29,064 bases of DNA, taken from positions 1 through 29,064 of IMG/VR virus record IMGVR_UViG_3300022926_000085; one strand, written 5' to 3'. The DNA is from a virus. The notes beneath the pieces are model-generated. The model was not told the origin of the DNA, ran no database searches, and saw only the letters and a program-made list of their open reading frames with translations. Positions 7,508 to 13,266 of the stretch are shown here, one piece after another. The position numbers were made by a program, and so were the translations under genes. Within the stretch, counting starts at the first letter, position 1, and each line of letters starts with the position of its first letter.

Positions 7508-7811
7508 CGTGCAAAGAATCATCAACCCACTCACCAGGCATAATCATTTGATTATGTTCTTTTTTTAATTCATTCTCTAAGTCATCAATACCAATTTGTG
7601 CAAAGGTTATGATTTTTTTAAGCGTATCAATTTTGCCTTGTATTGATGGGTCTTTTCTTCCGTAACGAACCCAATACTTACCGATGTTGCCGTGATTGAA
7701 TGCTTCTGTGCCGCTGAGATGATCTAAAACTTTTGATAGAATTTGCTGCAATTCAATCCCTTTCTCTTTATCAATCACATAATAACTTGGATATTTAGTG
7801 TTTTCTGTCAT
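7497..7811 (-). CDS. DUF3310-like early protein
   Basis: 104 residues; ATG at 7811 preceded by AAAGGGG. The middle segment (EAFNHGNIGKYWVRYGRKD, then a Lys-rich helix KIDTLKKIITFAQ) matches the pattern I associate with DUF3310, a small helical phage protein family with a conserved F..GN..KY..R...K core, often annotated as nucleotide kinase-like. The acidic C-terminus ends SLHDED. It is the first gene behind the predicted leftward promoter and heads a three-gene unit. The biochemical role of the family is not established. Confidence 0.6.
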   Translation of the reverse strand: MTENTKYPSYYVIDKEKGIELQQILSKVLDHLSGTEAFNHGNIGKYWVRYGRKDPSIQGKIDTLKKIITFAQIGIDDLENELKKEHNQMIMPGEWVDDSLHDED

Positions 7812-7870
7812 ATTTAACCCCTTTCTAATAAAACATTACCATCATTTAATTAAAATCACTAGTCCCTTTA

Positions 7871-7900
7871 TTTATAAGCCCTGTAATATATAACTGTCAT
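7871..7900 (-). promoter_or_regulatory. Predicted leftward promoter for the 7811-7213 unit
   Basis: Read on the minus strand, ATGACA (plus 7895-7900; five of six matches to TTGACA) is followed after 18 bases by TATAAA (plus 7871-7876; five of six matches to TATAAT). The -35 is one arm of the 14-bp palindrome, so a protein bound there would block it. The first leftward start codon is about 60 bases downstream. Predicted by eye only. Confidence 0.5.
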
Positions 7901-7908
7901 ATATGACA
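7895..7908. promoter_or_regulatory. 14-bp perfect palindrome, likely operator
   Basis: TGTCATATATGACA is a perfect dyad located 24 bases before the pqqA start codon and overlapping the predicted -35 of the leftward promoter. Its size and place between divergent genes fit a dimeric repressor or activator site. I found no clear -35/-10 pair for the rightward pqqA transcript, so pqqA may depend on a phage or host activator or on readthrough. Confidence 0.5.
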
Positions 7909-7931
7909 ATAAATCTCGAAAGGAAAAAATT

Positions 7932-8003
7932 ATGTGGACTAAACCAATAGCAACAGAAATGCGTTATGGCTTTGAAATTACAATGTACGTAATGAATAAG
8001 TAA
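7932..8003 (+). CDS. pqqA: Phage-encoded PQQ precursor peptide PqqA
   Basis: 23 codons behind AAAGGA at 7919-7924, seven bases before the ATG. The peptide begins MWTKP, continues with R11 and GFEITMY (13-19), and ends NK. This is the standard length and layout of PqqA, including MWTKP, an Arg, GFE and the critical pair Glu15 and Tyr19 with three residues between. In PQQ biosynthesis the radical-SAM enzyme PqqE, with PqqD as peptide chaperone, links this Glu and Tyr; peptidase and oxidase steps then yield PQQ. No pqqB-E gene is in the window, so the host must supply them. The gene is alone on its strand between leftward units. PQQ serves methanol and glucose dehydrogenases, suggesting a methylotrophic host. 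Identification is from residue pattern alone. Confidence 0.88.
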   Translation: MWTKPIATEMRYGFEITMYVMNK

Positions 8004-8015
8004 CATATAATGAAA

Positions 8016-8033
8016 AGGGGTCTTAAGACCCCT
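8016..8033. terminator. Bidirectional hairpin terminator after pqqA
   Basis: AGGGGTCTTAAGACCCCT is a perfect 18-bp palindrome. On the minus strand it is followed by TTTTCATT, a usable T-rich tail, so it should end the leftward early operon. On the plus strand it lies 12 bases after the pqqA stop, followed only by CTTCTAC, so rightward termination may be weaker. The stop codon of the leftward gene ends at its apex (8023-8025). Confidence 0.75.
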
Positions 8034-8289
8034 CTTCTACTTCCAATTGGTAATGAAATAAACCATTTTTTATATGCTGCTTATTAACAATATATCCTCC
8101 AAACTTTCTTTTACGAAGGTTTCTTAATTGAGCAGACACACTTGATTCCGGTGATTCAGTAAATTTTGCAATATCAGATAAACTCCTCCATTTACCGTCC
8201 TTCATCAAATTAAATATTTTACCAATTTGATTATTGAGTCTTTCATAATCACGTTTGTGTTCATAATCACTTCCGTCAAATATTCTCAT
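8023..8289 (-). CDS. Small winged-helix DNA-binding protein
   Basis: 88 residues; ATG at 8289 preceded by AGGAGT. After a charged N-terminus, residues about 28-85 read as a winged helix-turn-helix: helix 1 (IGKIFNLMKDGKWRSL), the HTH (SDIAKFTESPESSVSAQLRNLRKRK) and a beta wing (GGYIVNK...GLFHYQLEVEE). It is the last gene of the long leftward early operon. Candidate roles are transcription switch or accessory replication factor. It is a plausible binder for the nearby palindrome at 7895-7908, but nothing in the sequence proves this. Confidence 0.7.
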   Translation of the reverse strand: MRIFDGSDYEHKRDYERLNNQIGKIFNLMKDGKWRSLSDIAKFTESPESSVSAQLRNLRKRKFGGYIVNKQHIKNGLFHYQLEVEEGS

Positions 8290-8298
8290 GATTTACTC

Positions 8299-9033
8299 CT
8301 AAGATGCTAATTGTCGAAAATATACACGGTCTTTTACGGATCGTTTGTAATTGTATATCTCTTCAATTAAAGTTAAATATTGTCTATGATTAGTGCAATC
8401 AACCAAGCTGCGTGACTGATAGGAAAGCTTTTTAAGAAATTCGGCATGGTTGTATTCCTTATGCTTAAAAAGTTCCAGCATAGCCCTTACAAAGGCTCTA
8501 CGACGGTATCCATCGTAGTATTGACCGGTCATAATAATCTTTTCAGCATTTTTTTCGGCATTTCGTAAGTCTTTAATCTTAAAAGTGCCTTCTTTAAAAT
8601 GACTACCTTTATCACCGTTGGTAAATAAGCAGTCAGATAATAAGGCTTTAGTCTCATCATGTCCAAATTTATACTGCATTTTGAAATCCCGGTAGGTTAA
8701 ATAGTCCGGGTATCCTAGTTCACAGTAACCATCAAGATAGTCGTCTGCTTGCCAGTTTTTTAGGTTGGTATTAAGTCTATGTATATCAGGTAACTCGAGT
8801 CCTTTTACTCGGATAAAATAAACGGGCTTATTAAGTTCTTGAGCAGCTGTGAATCTATGCTGCCCATCAATAATTTCGTTTCTATGATTAACAATAATAG
8901 GAACAGGGATCTGCTTTTCTTCCATTGACTGCTTTAGTCTTTTTAGATGCAATTGATTTACCTGTCTATTGCCTGTAATGCTTTTAAACATTGCATAATC
9001 AGTGGTTTTAAAAACTTGATTTTGTGCGTCCAT
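8299..9033 (-). CDS. ParB/Srx-domain protein
   Basis: 244 residues; ATG at 9033 behind AAGGAG. The N-terminal 90 residues form a ParB/sulfiredoxin-like domain, with the core DGQHRF at 56-61 preceded by strands (VPIIVNHRNEIID) and followed by FTAAQELNKPVYFIRV. The remaining 150 residues are mostly helical and basic (YYDGYRRRAFVRAMLELFKHKEYNHAEF). Such ParB-like proteins are frequent in phage replication and recombination operons; members can bind or cut DNA or act as NTP-dependent clamps, but this one cannot be placed more exactly. It lies between the SSB-like gene and the winged-helix gene. Confidence 0.8.
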   Translation of the reverse strand: MDAQNQVFKTTDYAMFKSITGNRQVNQLHLKRLKQSMEEKQIPVPIIVNHRNEIIDGQHRFTAAQELNKPVYFIRVKGLELPDIHRLNTNLKNWQADDYLDGYCELGYPDYLTYRDFKMQYKFGHDETKALLSDCLFTNGDKGSHFKEGTFKIKDLRNAEKNAEKIIMTGQYYDGYRRRAFVRAMLELFKHKEYNHAEFLKKLSYQSRSLVDCTNHRQYLTLIEEIYNYKRSVKDRVYFRQLAS

Positions 9034-9046
9034 AATTACTCCTTAG

Positions 9047-9331
9047 TTAAAATGGGTTGTCGTCCGGTAACGAGTCAATCGTTTCCGGTTGTTGATTAGT
9101 GTAGCCCGTCTCTTCCTTAGTAAACTTCCTAGGAATTTGAACGTTGCCGCCTTGGTATTTAAGACCTGACTTAGCCTCGTTTATCCACATTGATACTTCA
9201 AGATCCATGGTTTTATACTTAGCCATGTCCTGGAGTATCTCAGGGGTTAAAGTAATCACTCCTGTGTAATCAGGTTGTTTACCTTGTTTATCTGTGTTTT
9301 TAAATATTGCAATCTTGTTAGGATCTGCCAT
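9047..9331 (-). CDS. SSB-like single-strand DNA-binding protein
   Basis: 94 residues; ATG at 9331 behind AAGGAG. The body has alternating beta character (IAIFKNTDKQ, DYTGVITLT, MDLEVSMWINEAKSG, LKYQGGNVQIP) consistent with a compact OB fold. The C-terminus ends in an acidic tip, SLPDDNPF, very like the tip by which bacterial SSB recruits partner proteins. It is directly downstream of the exonuclease gene and in the same operon as the annealing protein, the usual setting for a phage SSB. I infer ssDNA binding from these points rather than from a family match. Confidence 0.65.
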   Translation of the reverse strand: MADPNKIAIFKNTDKQGKQPDYTGVITLTPEILQDMAKYKTMDLEVSMWINEAKSGLKYQGGNVQIPRKFTKEETGYTNQQPETIDSLPDDNPF

Positions 9332-9332
9332 A

Positions 9333-9938
9333 TCATGCTCCTTGTAGTTGATTAATCATGCCCTGGACTTCATCCAGGAACTCTTTTATTTTGGCTTCAA
9401 TCTCAGCAATATATTTGTCGTCTCTATATTCTTTGACAATCATAAGCTGTAATTTTGGCTCAAAATTCGGGTTATAAGATACGAAGTGACAATAATCACG
9501 ACCGGTTGCAGCTAATTGAAACTGAACCTGAGGTTTATATTTAACAGGAAACTTCTTATCTAATAAATACTGTGTGTGAGTGGTCTCAATAGGGCACTTC
9601 ACTTCTAAAATAGAATCATCATCAATAAGACCGTCCGGGCTTGCACCAGCCATTTGAATTGTGGGGTGGTCAATAAAGCCTACGTCCAGGATGTCTTTTT
9701 CAATAACGTGGGAATATATATCTTTTGCTATTGGCTCCCTGTCTATACCGTCTTGCATTGCCTGGTTGATAAAGTTGTTAGCTTTTTGACCGGTCAATCG
9801 TTCGGTAGCTAATTGTAATTTATATTTAGCCCTGATCGTTGATTCCATACCTTTCCTGGTTGCCAGGACATCTGCAACCCGGCTGGCAGTAACTTTACCA
9901 AGCCGGGCAGCAAACCATTCGTCTGTTCTCTGTTCCAT
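9333..9938 (-). CDS. YqaJ-type recombination exonuclease
   Basis: 201 residues. The lambda-exonuclease/YqaJ fold is clear. It opens with QRTDEWFAARLGKVTAS, then GIDREP with Glu68, SPDG with Asp102, LEVK with Glu112 and Lys114 (the PD-(D/E)xK metal site), and QVQFQLAATG with Gln138. Such enzymes resect one strand of double-stranded ends so that a partner protein can anneal the exposed strand. The start codon overlaps the stop of the annealing-protein gene by one base, so the pair is translationally coupled, as expected for a two-component recombinase. The length is typical for the family. Confidence 0.93.
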   Translation of the reverse strand: MEQRTDEWFAARLGKVTASRVADVLATRKGMESTIRAKYKLQLATERLTGQKANNFINQAMQDGIDREPIAKDIYSHVIEKDILDVGFIDHPTIQMAGASPDGLIDDDSILEVKCPIETTHTQYLLDKKFPVKYKPQVQFQLAATGRDYCHFVSYNPNFEPKLQLMIVKEYRDDKYIAEIEAKIKEFLDEVQGMINQLQGA

Positions 9939-10444
9939 TAGAATGGATCCTCTGAGATTGAAGGCTCTTTGCCTTGCTGTTTAATAGCGTTAGCAACTTC
10001 CTGGGCTGATGCCAGGGAATCTAAAACTCCAATATTAAAGATTGAAAGGGCTCTGCCCACGCAGCTGGTCTCACAATTTTCTATATAAGAAGTCTTATTC
10101 ACGAATCCGGCACCTTCTTTTTCATAAGCGTGCCCGGTTGATACCAATTCGTTATCAACATATACGCTAGCTTTCATAACAATTAAGCCACCGTCATGTG
10201 AAATAATCTCGGTGTGAATTTTACCTGTTGGATAGGTTTCACGAAATATCCTAACTTTTTCGTGCACCTGGACATATTGGTTTGAAGAATTACCGTGCGA
10301 AATAGTAATGCTTTTAACTTTGTTTTGTTTTTCAGCCATCTGTTGTTGCTCCTCTAATTGTAATTGGTGTAATGCTGCGTCATTGTCTCTGCGAATATCA
10401 GACAAATGAACGTAGTCTGAATTTTTATAATCTATATTATCCAT
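9938..10444 (-). CDS. Single-strand annealing protein (Erf/Rad52-type candidate)
   Basis: 168 residues; ATG at 10444 behind TGGAG. A charged Gln-rich N-terminus (about 1-42) is followed by a beta-rich core with HGN...YVQVHEKVRIFRE and a conserved block GHAYEKE...SYIEN, ETSCVGRAL at 125-133, and SAQEVANAI. The ETSxxGRAL block occurs in a widespread group of phage recombination proteins encoded beside exonucleases. The C-terminus ends SISEDPF, resembling an SSB tip. Pairing with the YqaJ gene in one coupled unit strongly supports strand annealing. The exact family (Erf, Sak or another) cannot be fixed by eye. Confidence 0.75.
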   Translation of the reverse strand: MDNIDYKNSDYVHLSDIRRDNDAALHQLQLEEQQQMAEKQNKVKSITISHGNSSNQYVQVHEKVRIFRETYPTGKIHTEIISHDGGLIVMKASVYVDNELVSTGHAYEKEGAGFVNKTSYIENCETSCVGRALSIFNIGVLDSLASAQEVANAIKQQGKEPSISEDPF

Positions 10445-10575
10445 AATGAAACTCCAGCTAAAATGATGGCGACCAGGACAGCTTTGTCTGATCTATACCA
10501 TGGGGTGGGTTTGTAAAATATAGGTTTCTCTTTGAGAAAAGAATTGATGTTGATGTGTTTATTATTTATTTTCAT
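10432..10575 (-). CDS. 47-aa single-TM membrane protein
   Basis: A leftward ATG at 10575 behind AGGAGG opens 47 codons ending at 10432, overlapping the next gene by 13 bases. The N-terminal 30 residues are basic and polar (MKINNKHINI, then EKPIFYKPTPWYRSDK); residues 31-47 form one hydrophobic helix (AVLVAIILAGVSLWII) ending at the C-terminus. This is a tail-anchored membrane protein of unknown function. It fills what would otherwise be a 155-base gap in a compact operon, and the ribosome-binding site is one of the best in the region. Confidence 0.65.
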   Translation of the reverse strand: MKINNKHININSFLKEKPIFYKPTPWYRSDKAVLVAIILAGVSLWII

Positions 10576-10599
10576 AACTGCCTCCTGTTATTAACTATA

Positions 10600-11010
10600 T
10601 TATAAATATGTGTCCGGGTAAAGTTCGTTTATTGCCTGGCTTTCCAGGAATTCAAACTGTCCGGGTAGAAGTTCAGAAGTTAAATTTTTACCGTAAATAT
10701 CTGTCACCTGGATAATATCAACTTCGTGGCAATCAGGGCTGCCGGAAACAGCATACCCTTTTGGATCTTTTGTAACGTGTGCCATCACTAATACTTCACG
10801 TGGATTGTCACCAATATAAACGCTTGATTCAAATGTAATCATTTTGTAGCCTCCTTGGATTTTTTTAAATTCAGAAAATGTATTCTGAGCGTGCTCCCAG
10901 GCAACTTTTTTAGATGCTGCGAACTCGTCCCAGGTTTTTACTTCACCATCAACGACCCCTTCAAATGTGTAAAGAAGTCGTGCCGGGTCAAAATAAATAA
11001 GTGTAATCAT
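10600..11010 (-). CDS. Hypothetical protein, apparent fusion of two genes
   Basis: 136 residues from the ATG at 11010, which overlaps the previous stop as ATGA. The frame joins two parts. Part A (about residues 1-54, MITLIYFDPARLLYTFEG...) runs into part B, which begins with its own ATG at 10842 behind a perfect AAGGAGG (plus 10851-10857) and gives an 80-residue product (MITFESSVYIGDN...). At the joint there are seven T on the plus strand (10860-10866). With six, part A would instead stop at a TGA overlapping the ATG of part B, the ATGA arrangement used by many neighbours. So this is either a true fusion with an internal start, an indel, or a sequencing error. Neither part is recognised. Confidence 0.6.
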   Translation of the reverse strand: MITLIYFDPARLLYTFEGVVDGEVKTWDEFAASKKVAWEHAQNTFSEFKKIQGGYKMITFESSVYIGDNPREVLVMAHVTKDPKGYAVSGSPDCHEVDIIQVTDIYGKNLTSELLPGQFEFLESQAINELYPDTYL

Positions 11011-11228
11011 GAAACTCTTTCTTTTTTCCACTTTGTCTTGATCCATTCAAGATGTGGTTTACTAACGTCTTCAGGTAGTAATTCTTTTATAAGATCACCA
11101 ACAGCACCGTTTTTTAATTCATAAAGAATAATGCTAACTAATTCTTCATTAGGATCAAACTCAGCGTCTGCCATGACAAGATTGTTATTTGAATCTGTTG
11201 TTTTATACCAATAATTCCATTTGCTCAT
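11007..11228 (-). CDS. Small early protein of unknown function
   Basis: 73 residues; start at ATG 11228 preceded by AGGAGG. The sequence starts SKWNYWYKTTDSNNN and continues with an acidic helix (FDPNEELVSIILYELKNG) and a basic C-terminus (WIKTKWKKERVS). No family is recognised. The leader of this gene follows directly on a hairpin with seven T, so its expression within the operon may depend on readthrough of that terminator. The stop overlaps the next gene as ATGA. Confidence 0.65.
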   Translation of the reverse strand: MSKWNYWYKTTDSNNNLVMADAEFDPNEELVSIILYELKNGAVGDLIKELLPEDVSKPHLEWIKTKWKKERVS

Positions 11229-11247
11229 TTTTTTCCTCCTAAAAAAA

Positions 11248-11271
11248 GGGACTTGCTTATGATGCAAGCCC
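11248..11271 (-). terminator. Intrinsic terminator inside the leftward operon
   Basis: On the minus strand GGGCTTGC pairs with GCAAGTCCC (one bulged base) around a seven-base loop and is followed at once by seven T, a textbook Rho-independent terminator. The loop contains the TAA stop of the first leftward gene (11257-11259). The T-run then leads into the AGGAGG of the next gene. It may attenuate expression of downstream genes unless antitermination occurs. Confidence 0.75.
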
Positions 11272-11661
11272 TTGGATTTTGTCGGTAACTTCAACCCAGC
11301 CGTAATTTGCGACCCCGTAAAATTTACCGTCTGCCTCAATGATGTCGCCTGTGCTTATGCTATACATCGGGGCTTGGATATTAAAATATTTTTCTCTTTC
11401 GTGGGAATTGCCTGACCCGAAAATTATTTCTAATGCTTGATCGATACCCATTTGGCTCCAATCTAAATATGTATTAGCGACCAGGGTGTAATCAGATGCT
11501 TTCATAATTTTCCAATCGTCTGCGTTCATGGTGTCGCCTGAGATTGTTAGGTCTAATTTACGTCTGTGGTGTGCAACGCTGCCGTGACCGTAAAGGTTAA
11601 TGATGTAATCATCTACGTCTGTTGTTGCTGCCTGGTAAATTTTAAATTCTGTGTTTCTCAT
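11257..11661 (-). CDS. First gene of the leftward early operon, unknown function
   Basis: 134 residues; ATG at 11661 behind TGGAGG. The N-terminal half is a mixed alpha/beta segment (FKIYQAATTDVDDYIINLYGHG), and the C-terminal half carries a beta-rich unit (MYSISTGDIIEADGKFYGVANYGWVEV). No catalytic motif is evident and I do not recognise the family. As promoter-proximal gene of the early operon, with a terminator right at its stop codon, it should be made earlier and in greater amount than the genes after it. First-transcribed phage genes often act on the host; that is only an analogy. Confidence 0.7.
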   Translation of the reverse strand: MRNTEFKIYQAATTDVDDYIINLYGHGSVAHHRRKLDLTISGDTMNADDWKIMKASDYTLVANTYLDWSQMGIDQALEIIFGSGNSHEREKYFNIQAPMYSISTGDIIEADGKFYGVANYGWVEVTDKIQGLAS

Positions 11662-11739
11662 TTTGCTGCCTCCAAATAATTAATGTTTACGTGTGTTACT
11701 ATATACGTATTGACCTGGTAAGGTCGCTTTAGATCCATT

Positions 11740-11745
11740 ATTATA
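11740..11745 (-). promoter_or_regulatory. Candidate -10 of the leftward early promoter
   Basis: The minus strand reads a perfect TATAAT here, about 75 bases before the first leftward start codon, in the 130-base region between divergent operons. No good -35 lies 16-18 bases upstream, so an activator or a non-standard -35 would be needed. I found no acceptable rightward promoter in the same gap; TTGACC at 11710-11715 has no -10 at proper spacing. Confidence 0.35.
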
Positions 11746-11791
11746 CTTATCGAAGTGGAGGTTATGATAGGTAAAAACTATCAAAAAATTT

Positions 11792-12139
11792 ATGTCAGAA
11801 CACGAAGAACAATCCCTTTTTGTGCATTGGTTTCGGCTCAAATATCCAAAATTTAAAGAAGCTTTATTTGCTATTCCTAACGGTGGGCATCGACATATCC
11901 GGGTTGCCATGACCCTGAAAAAAGAAGGGGTTGTGCCCGGAGTCTCTGATATGTTTTTAATGGTTCCACGTGAAACATATCATGGTGCTTTTATTGAAAT
12001 GAAAACAAAAACAGGTCGATTATCCGATAAACAAAAGAAATTTTTATCTTATGCTGAATCTATGGGTTATAAAACCATTGTGGGTTTTGGATATTCTGAT
12101 GTTATAAAAAAGGTTGAAGATTATTTAAACTTAGAATAA
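11792..12139 (+). CDS. VRR-NUC domain nuclease
   Basis: 115 residues, nearly all one VRR-NUC domain. It shows the opening ALFAIPNGGHR, then KKEGVVPGVSD with Asp53, GAFIEMK with Glu69 and Lys71 forming the PD-(D/E)xK-type metal site, and LSDKQKKFLSYAESMGY with Gln81. Stand-alone phage VRR-NUC proteins cut branched or flapped DNA and often accompany replication and recombination genes. The start codon lacks a strong ribosome-binding site; a GGAGG at 11757-11761 belongs to another frame and lies only two bases from its ATG. It is the first gene of the rightward middle operon. Confidence 0.9.
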   Translation: MSEHEEQSLFVHWFRLKYPKFKEALFAIPNGGHRHIRVAMTLKKEGVVPGVSDMFLMVPRETYHGAFIEMKTKTGRLSDKQKKFLSYAESMGYKTIVGFGYSDVIKKVEDYLNLE

Positions 12140-12173
12140 AGTGATGTCAATGATATTTTTGAACGGAGGCGAC

Positions 12174-12797
12174 ATGCACTATTACACACATAATATTGGT
12201 GATTACCGAAGAGATACGGCTCACCTTTCTTTATTAGAACACGGGGTCTATCGGCAGCTGATGGATCAATATTACCTGAATGAAAAACCAATCCCGGACG
12301 ACCTGGACAAATTAAAAAGACTAATGGGTGTTAGGTCAAATGACGAGGTCACAGCCCTGGAGCATGTCCTGGATGACTTTTTTATAAAAACAAATGCCGG
12401 GTATATTCATAAGAGATGTGACGAGACTATTGCTGAATTCAGGGCTAAGAGCGACAAGGCTTCCCAGGCAGCAAAGACCAGGTATGCGAACGCAGAGCGA
12501 ACGCATAGCGAACGCAGTGCTAACCATAAACCAATAACCATTAACCAAGAACCAACAGAAGAACACTGTCCTTTTTTTGAAGAGTTTTGGAAAGCGTATC
12601 CAAGGAAAACAAAGCGTAAAGATACATTAAAACTTTGGTTAAAAAATAAAATGGGAGCAAATGAACTTCAAACAATAAAACAAGCTTTGAATTGGCAAAC
12701 AGAAACACGTCAATGGAAGCAAGGAATTATTCCACATCCTACGACTTATATTAACCAGGAGCGTTGGAATGATGAACCTGAAAATTTAGGGTTTTAA
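12174..12797 (+). CDS. DUF1376-type replication initiator (YdaU-like)
   Basis: 207 residues; the ATG at 12174 behind CGGAGG is preferred over upstream in-frame codons. The N-terminal DUF1376 domain is clear (MHYYTHNIGDYRRDTAHLSL, LEHGVYRQLMDQYY). A basic low-complexity linker (about 98-125) follows, then a C-terminal replication-protein domain with FEEFWKAYPRKTKRKDT and a Trp-rich end (IIPHPTTYINQERWNDE). This layout is common in phage initiators functionally like lambda O, followed by a helicase loader, as here. The linker is encoded by tandem DNA repeats that may be the replication origin. It would bind origin DNA and recruit the loader and host DnaB. Confidence 0.8.
   Translation: MHYYTHNIGDYRRDTAHLSLLEHGVYRQLMDQYYLNEKPIPDDLDKLKRLMGVRSNDEVTALEHVLDDFFIKTNAGYIHKRCDETIAEFRAKSDKASQAAKTRYANAERTHSERSANHKPITINQEPTEEHCPFFEEFWKAYPRKTKRKDTLKLWLKNKMGANELQTIKQALNWQTETRQWKQGIIPHPTTYINQERWNDEPENLGF
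12486..12516 (+). repeat. Three 11-bp tandem iteron-like repeats
   Basis: GCGAACGCA occurs at 12486, 12497 and 12508, exactly 11 bases apart (one helical turn), inside the linker of the initiator gene. The GC-rich repeats stand out in an AT-rich genome. In lambda and related phages the origin iterons lie inside the O gene, so these are candidates for initiator binding sites. Confidence 0.6.
12522..12556 (+). repeat. Five 7-bp AACCANN repeats next to the iterons
   Basis: AACCANN is repeated five times in exact tandem, starting at 12522, 12529, 12536, 12543 and 12550, directly after the 11-bp repeats. The strand asymmetry and low GC suit a DNA unwinding element beside initiator sites. They encode the KPITINQEP part of the linker; similar Asn/Gln/Pro runs occur in other DUF1376 proteins. 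Confidence 0.55.
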
Positions 12798-12840
12798 TTT
12801 TAACAAAAAAGAGTATTATTATTTTTTAAGGAGGCTGAAA

Positions 12841-13266
12841 ATGAATGATAGCGATAAACAAGGTTTTAAAAATATGTTGGATACGGTCATGGCTTTATAT
12901 GGAAAGCCTAGCCCGGACAAAGATCAAATAAAAGTTTGGTGGTTTAAATTAAATAAATATGAATTTAATATTGTTACCAAAGCATTTAATAATTATGTGG
13001 ACAAATATAAAATTATGCCCACGCCAGCTGGAATTATAGATCTATGCAAAATAAATCCTGTAAGAGATTATGTCCATCAACTCGCTCATAAGTCTGATCC
13101 TGAAGTATATGAAAGGAACCGAGCAAAGTTCCACCAAATTGTCTCAGAATTTAAAAACAAAAAAAGACCACACCCAAAAGCTTGGGCTCAAAAAATTATT
13201 GACAATCCGGGAAATTGTCCGGAAATTGCCATCAGATTTGCAAAGGAGGCACTCCATGTCGAATAG
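12841..13266 (+). CDS. Replicative helicase loader (lambda P / G40P-loader type)
   Basis: 141 residues; ATG behind AAGGAGG. The helical N-terminal domain has the pattern FKNMLDTVMALYGKP...I.VWWFKLNKYEFNIVTKAFNNYV, then the turn IMPTPAGIIDLC at about 58-70. This matches loader proteins of the G40P-inhibitor/loader and P-like kind in phages with DUF1376 or O-type initiators. The C-terminal part is basic (KNKKRPHPKAWAQKI). It should bind the host replicative helicase and place it on the phage origin. Its position after the initiator supports this; sequence similarity in this family is weak. Confidence 0.65.
   Translation: MNDSDKQGFKNMLDTVMALYGKPSPDKDQIKVWWFKLNKYEFNIVTKAFNNYVDKYKIMPTPAGIIDLCKINPVRDYVHQLAHKSDPEVYERNRAKFHQIVSEFKNKKRPHPKAWAQKIIDNPGNCPEIAIRFAKEALHVE

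Noticed and set aside
11710-11747. Rightward promoter with TTGACC and TATACT
   Set aside because: The spacing is about 26 bases, far from the usual 16-18, so it is not credible as a standard promoter.
11764-11856. A 30-codon frame starting at ATG 11764 behind GGAGG
   Set aside because: The GGAGG is only two bases from the ATG, and most of the frame is out of frame inside the well-supported VRR-NUC gene.
12522-12556. Short tandem AACCANN units as a CRISPR array
   Set aside because: The units are 7 bases long without spacers and lie inside a coding frame; they are simple tandem repeats, better read as an origin element.
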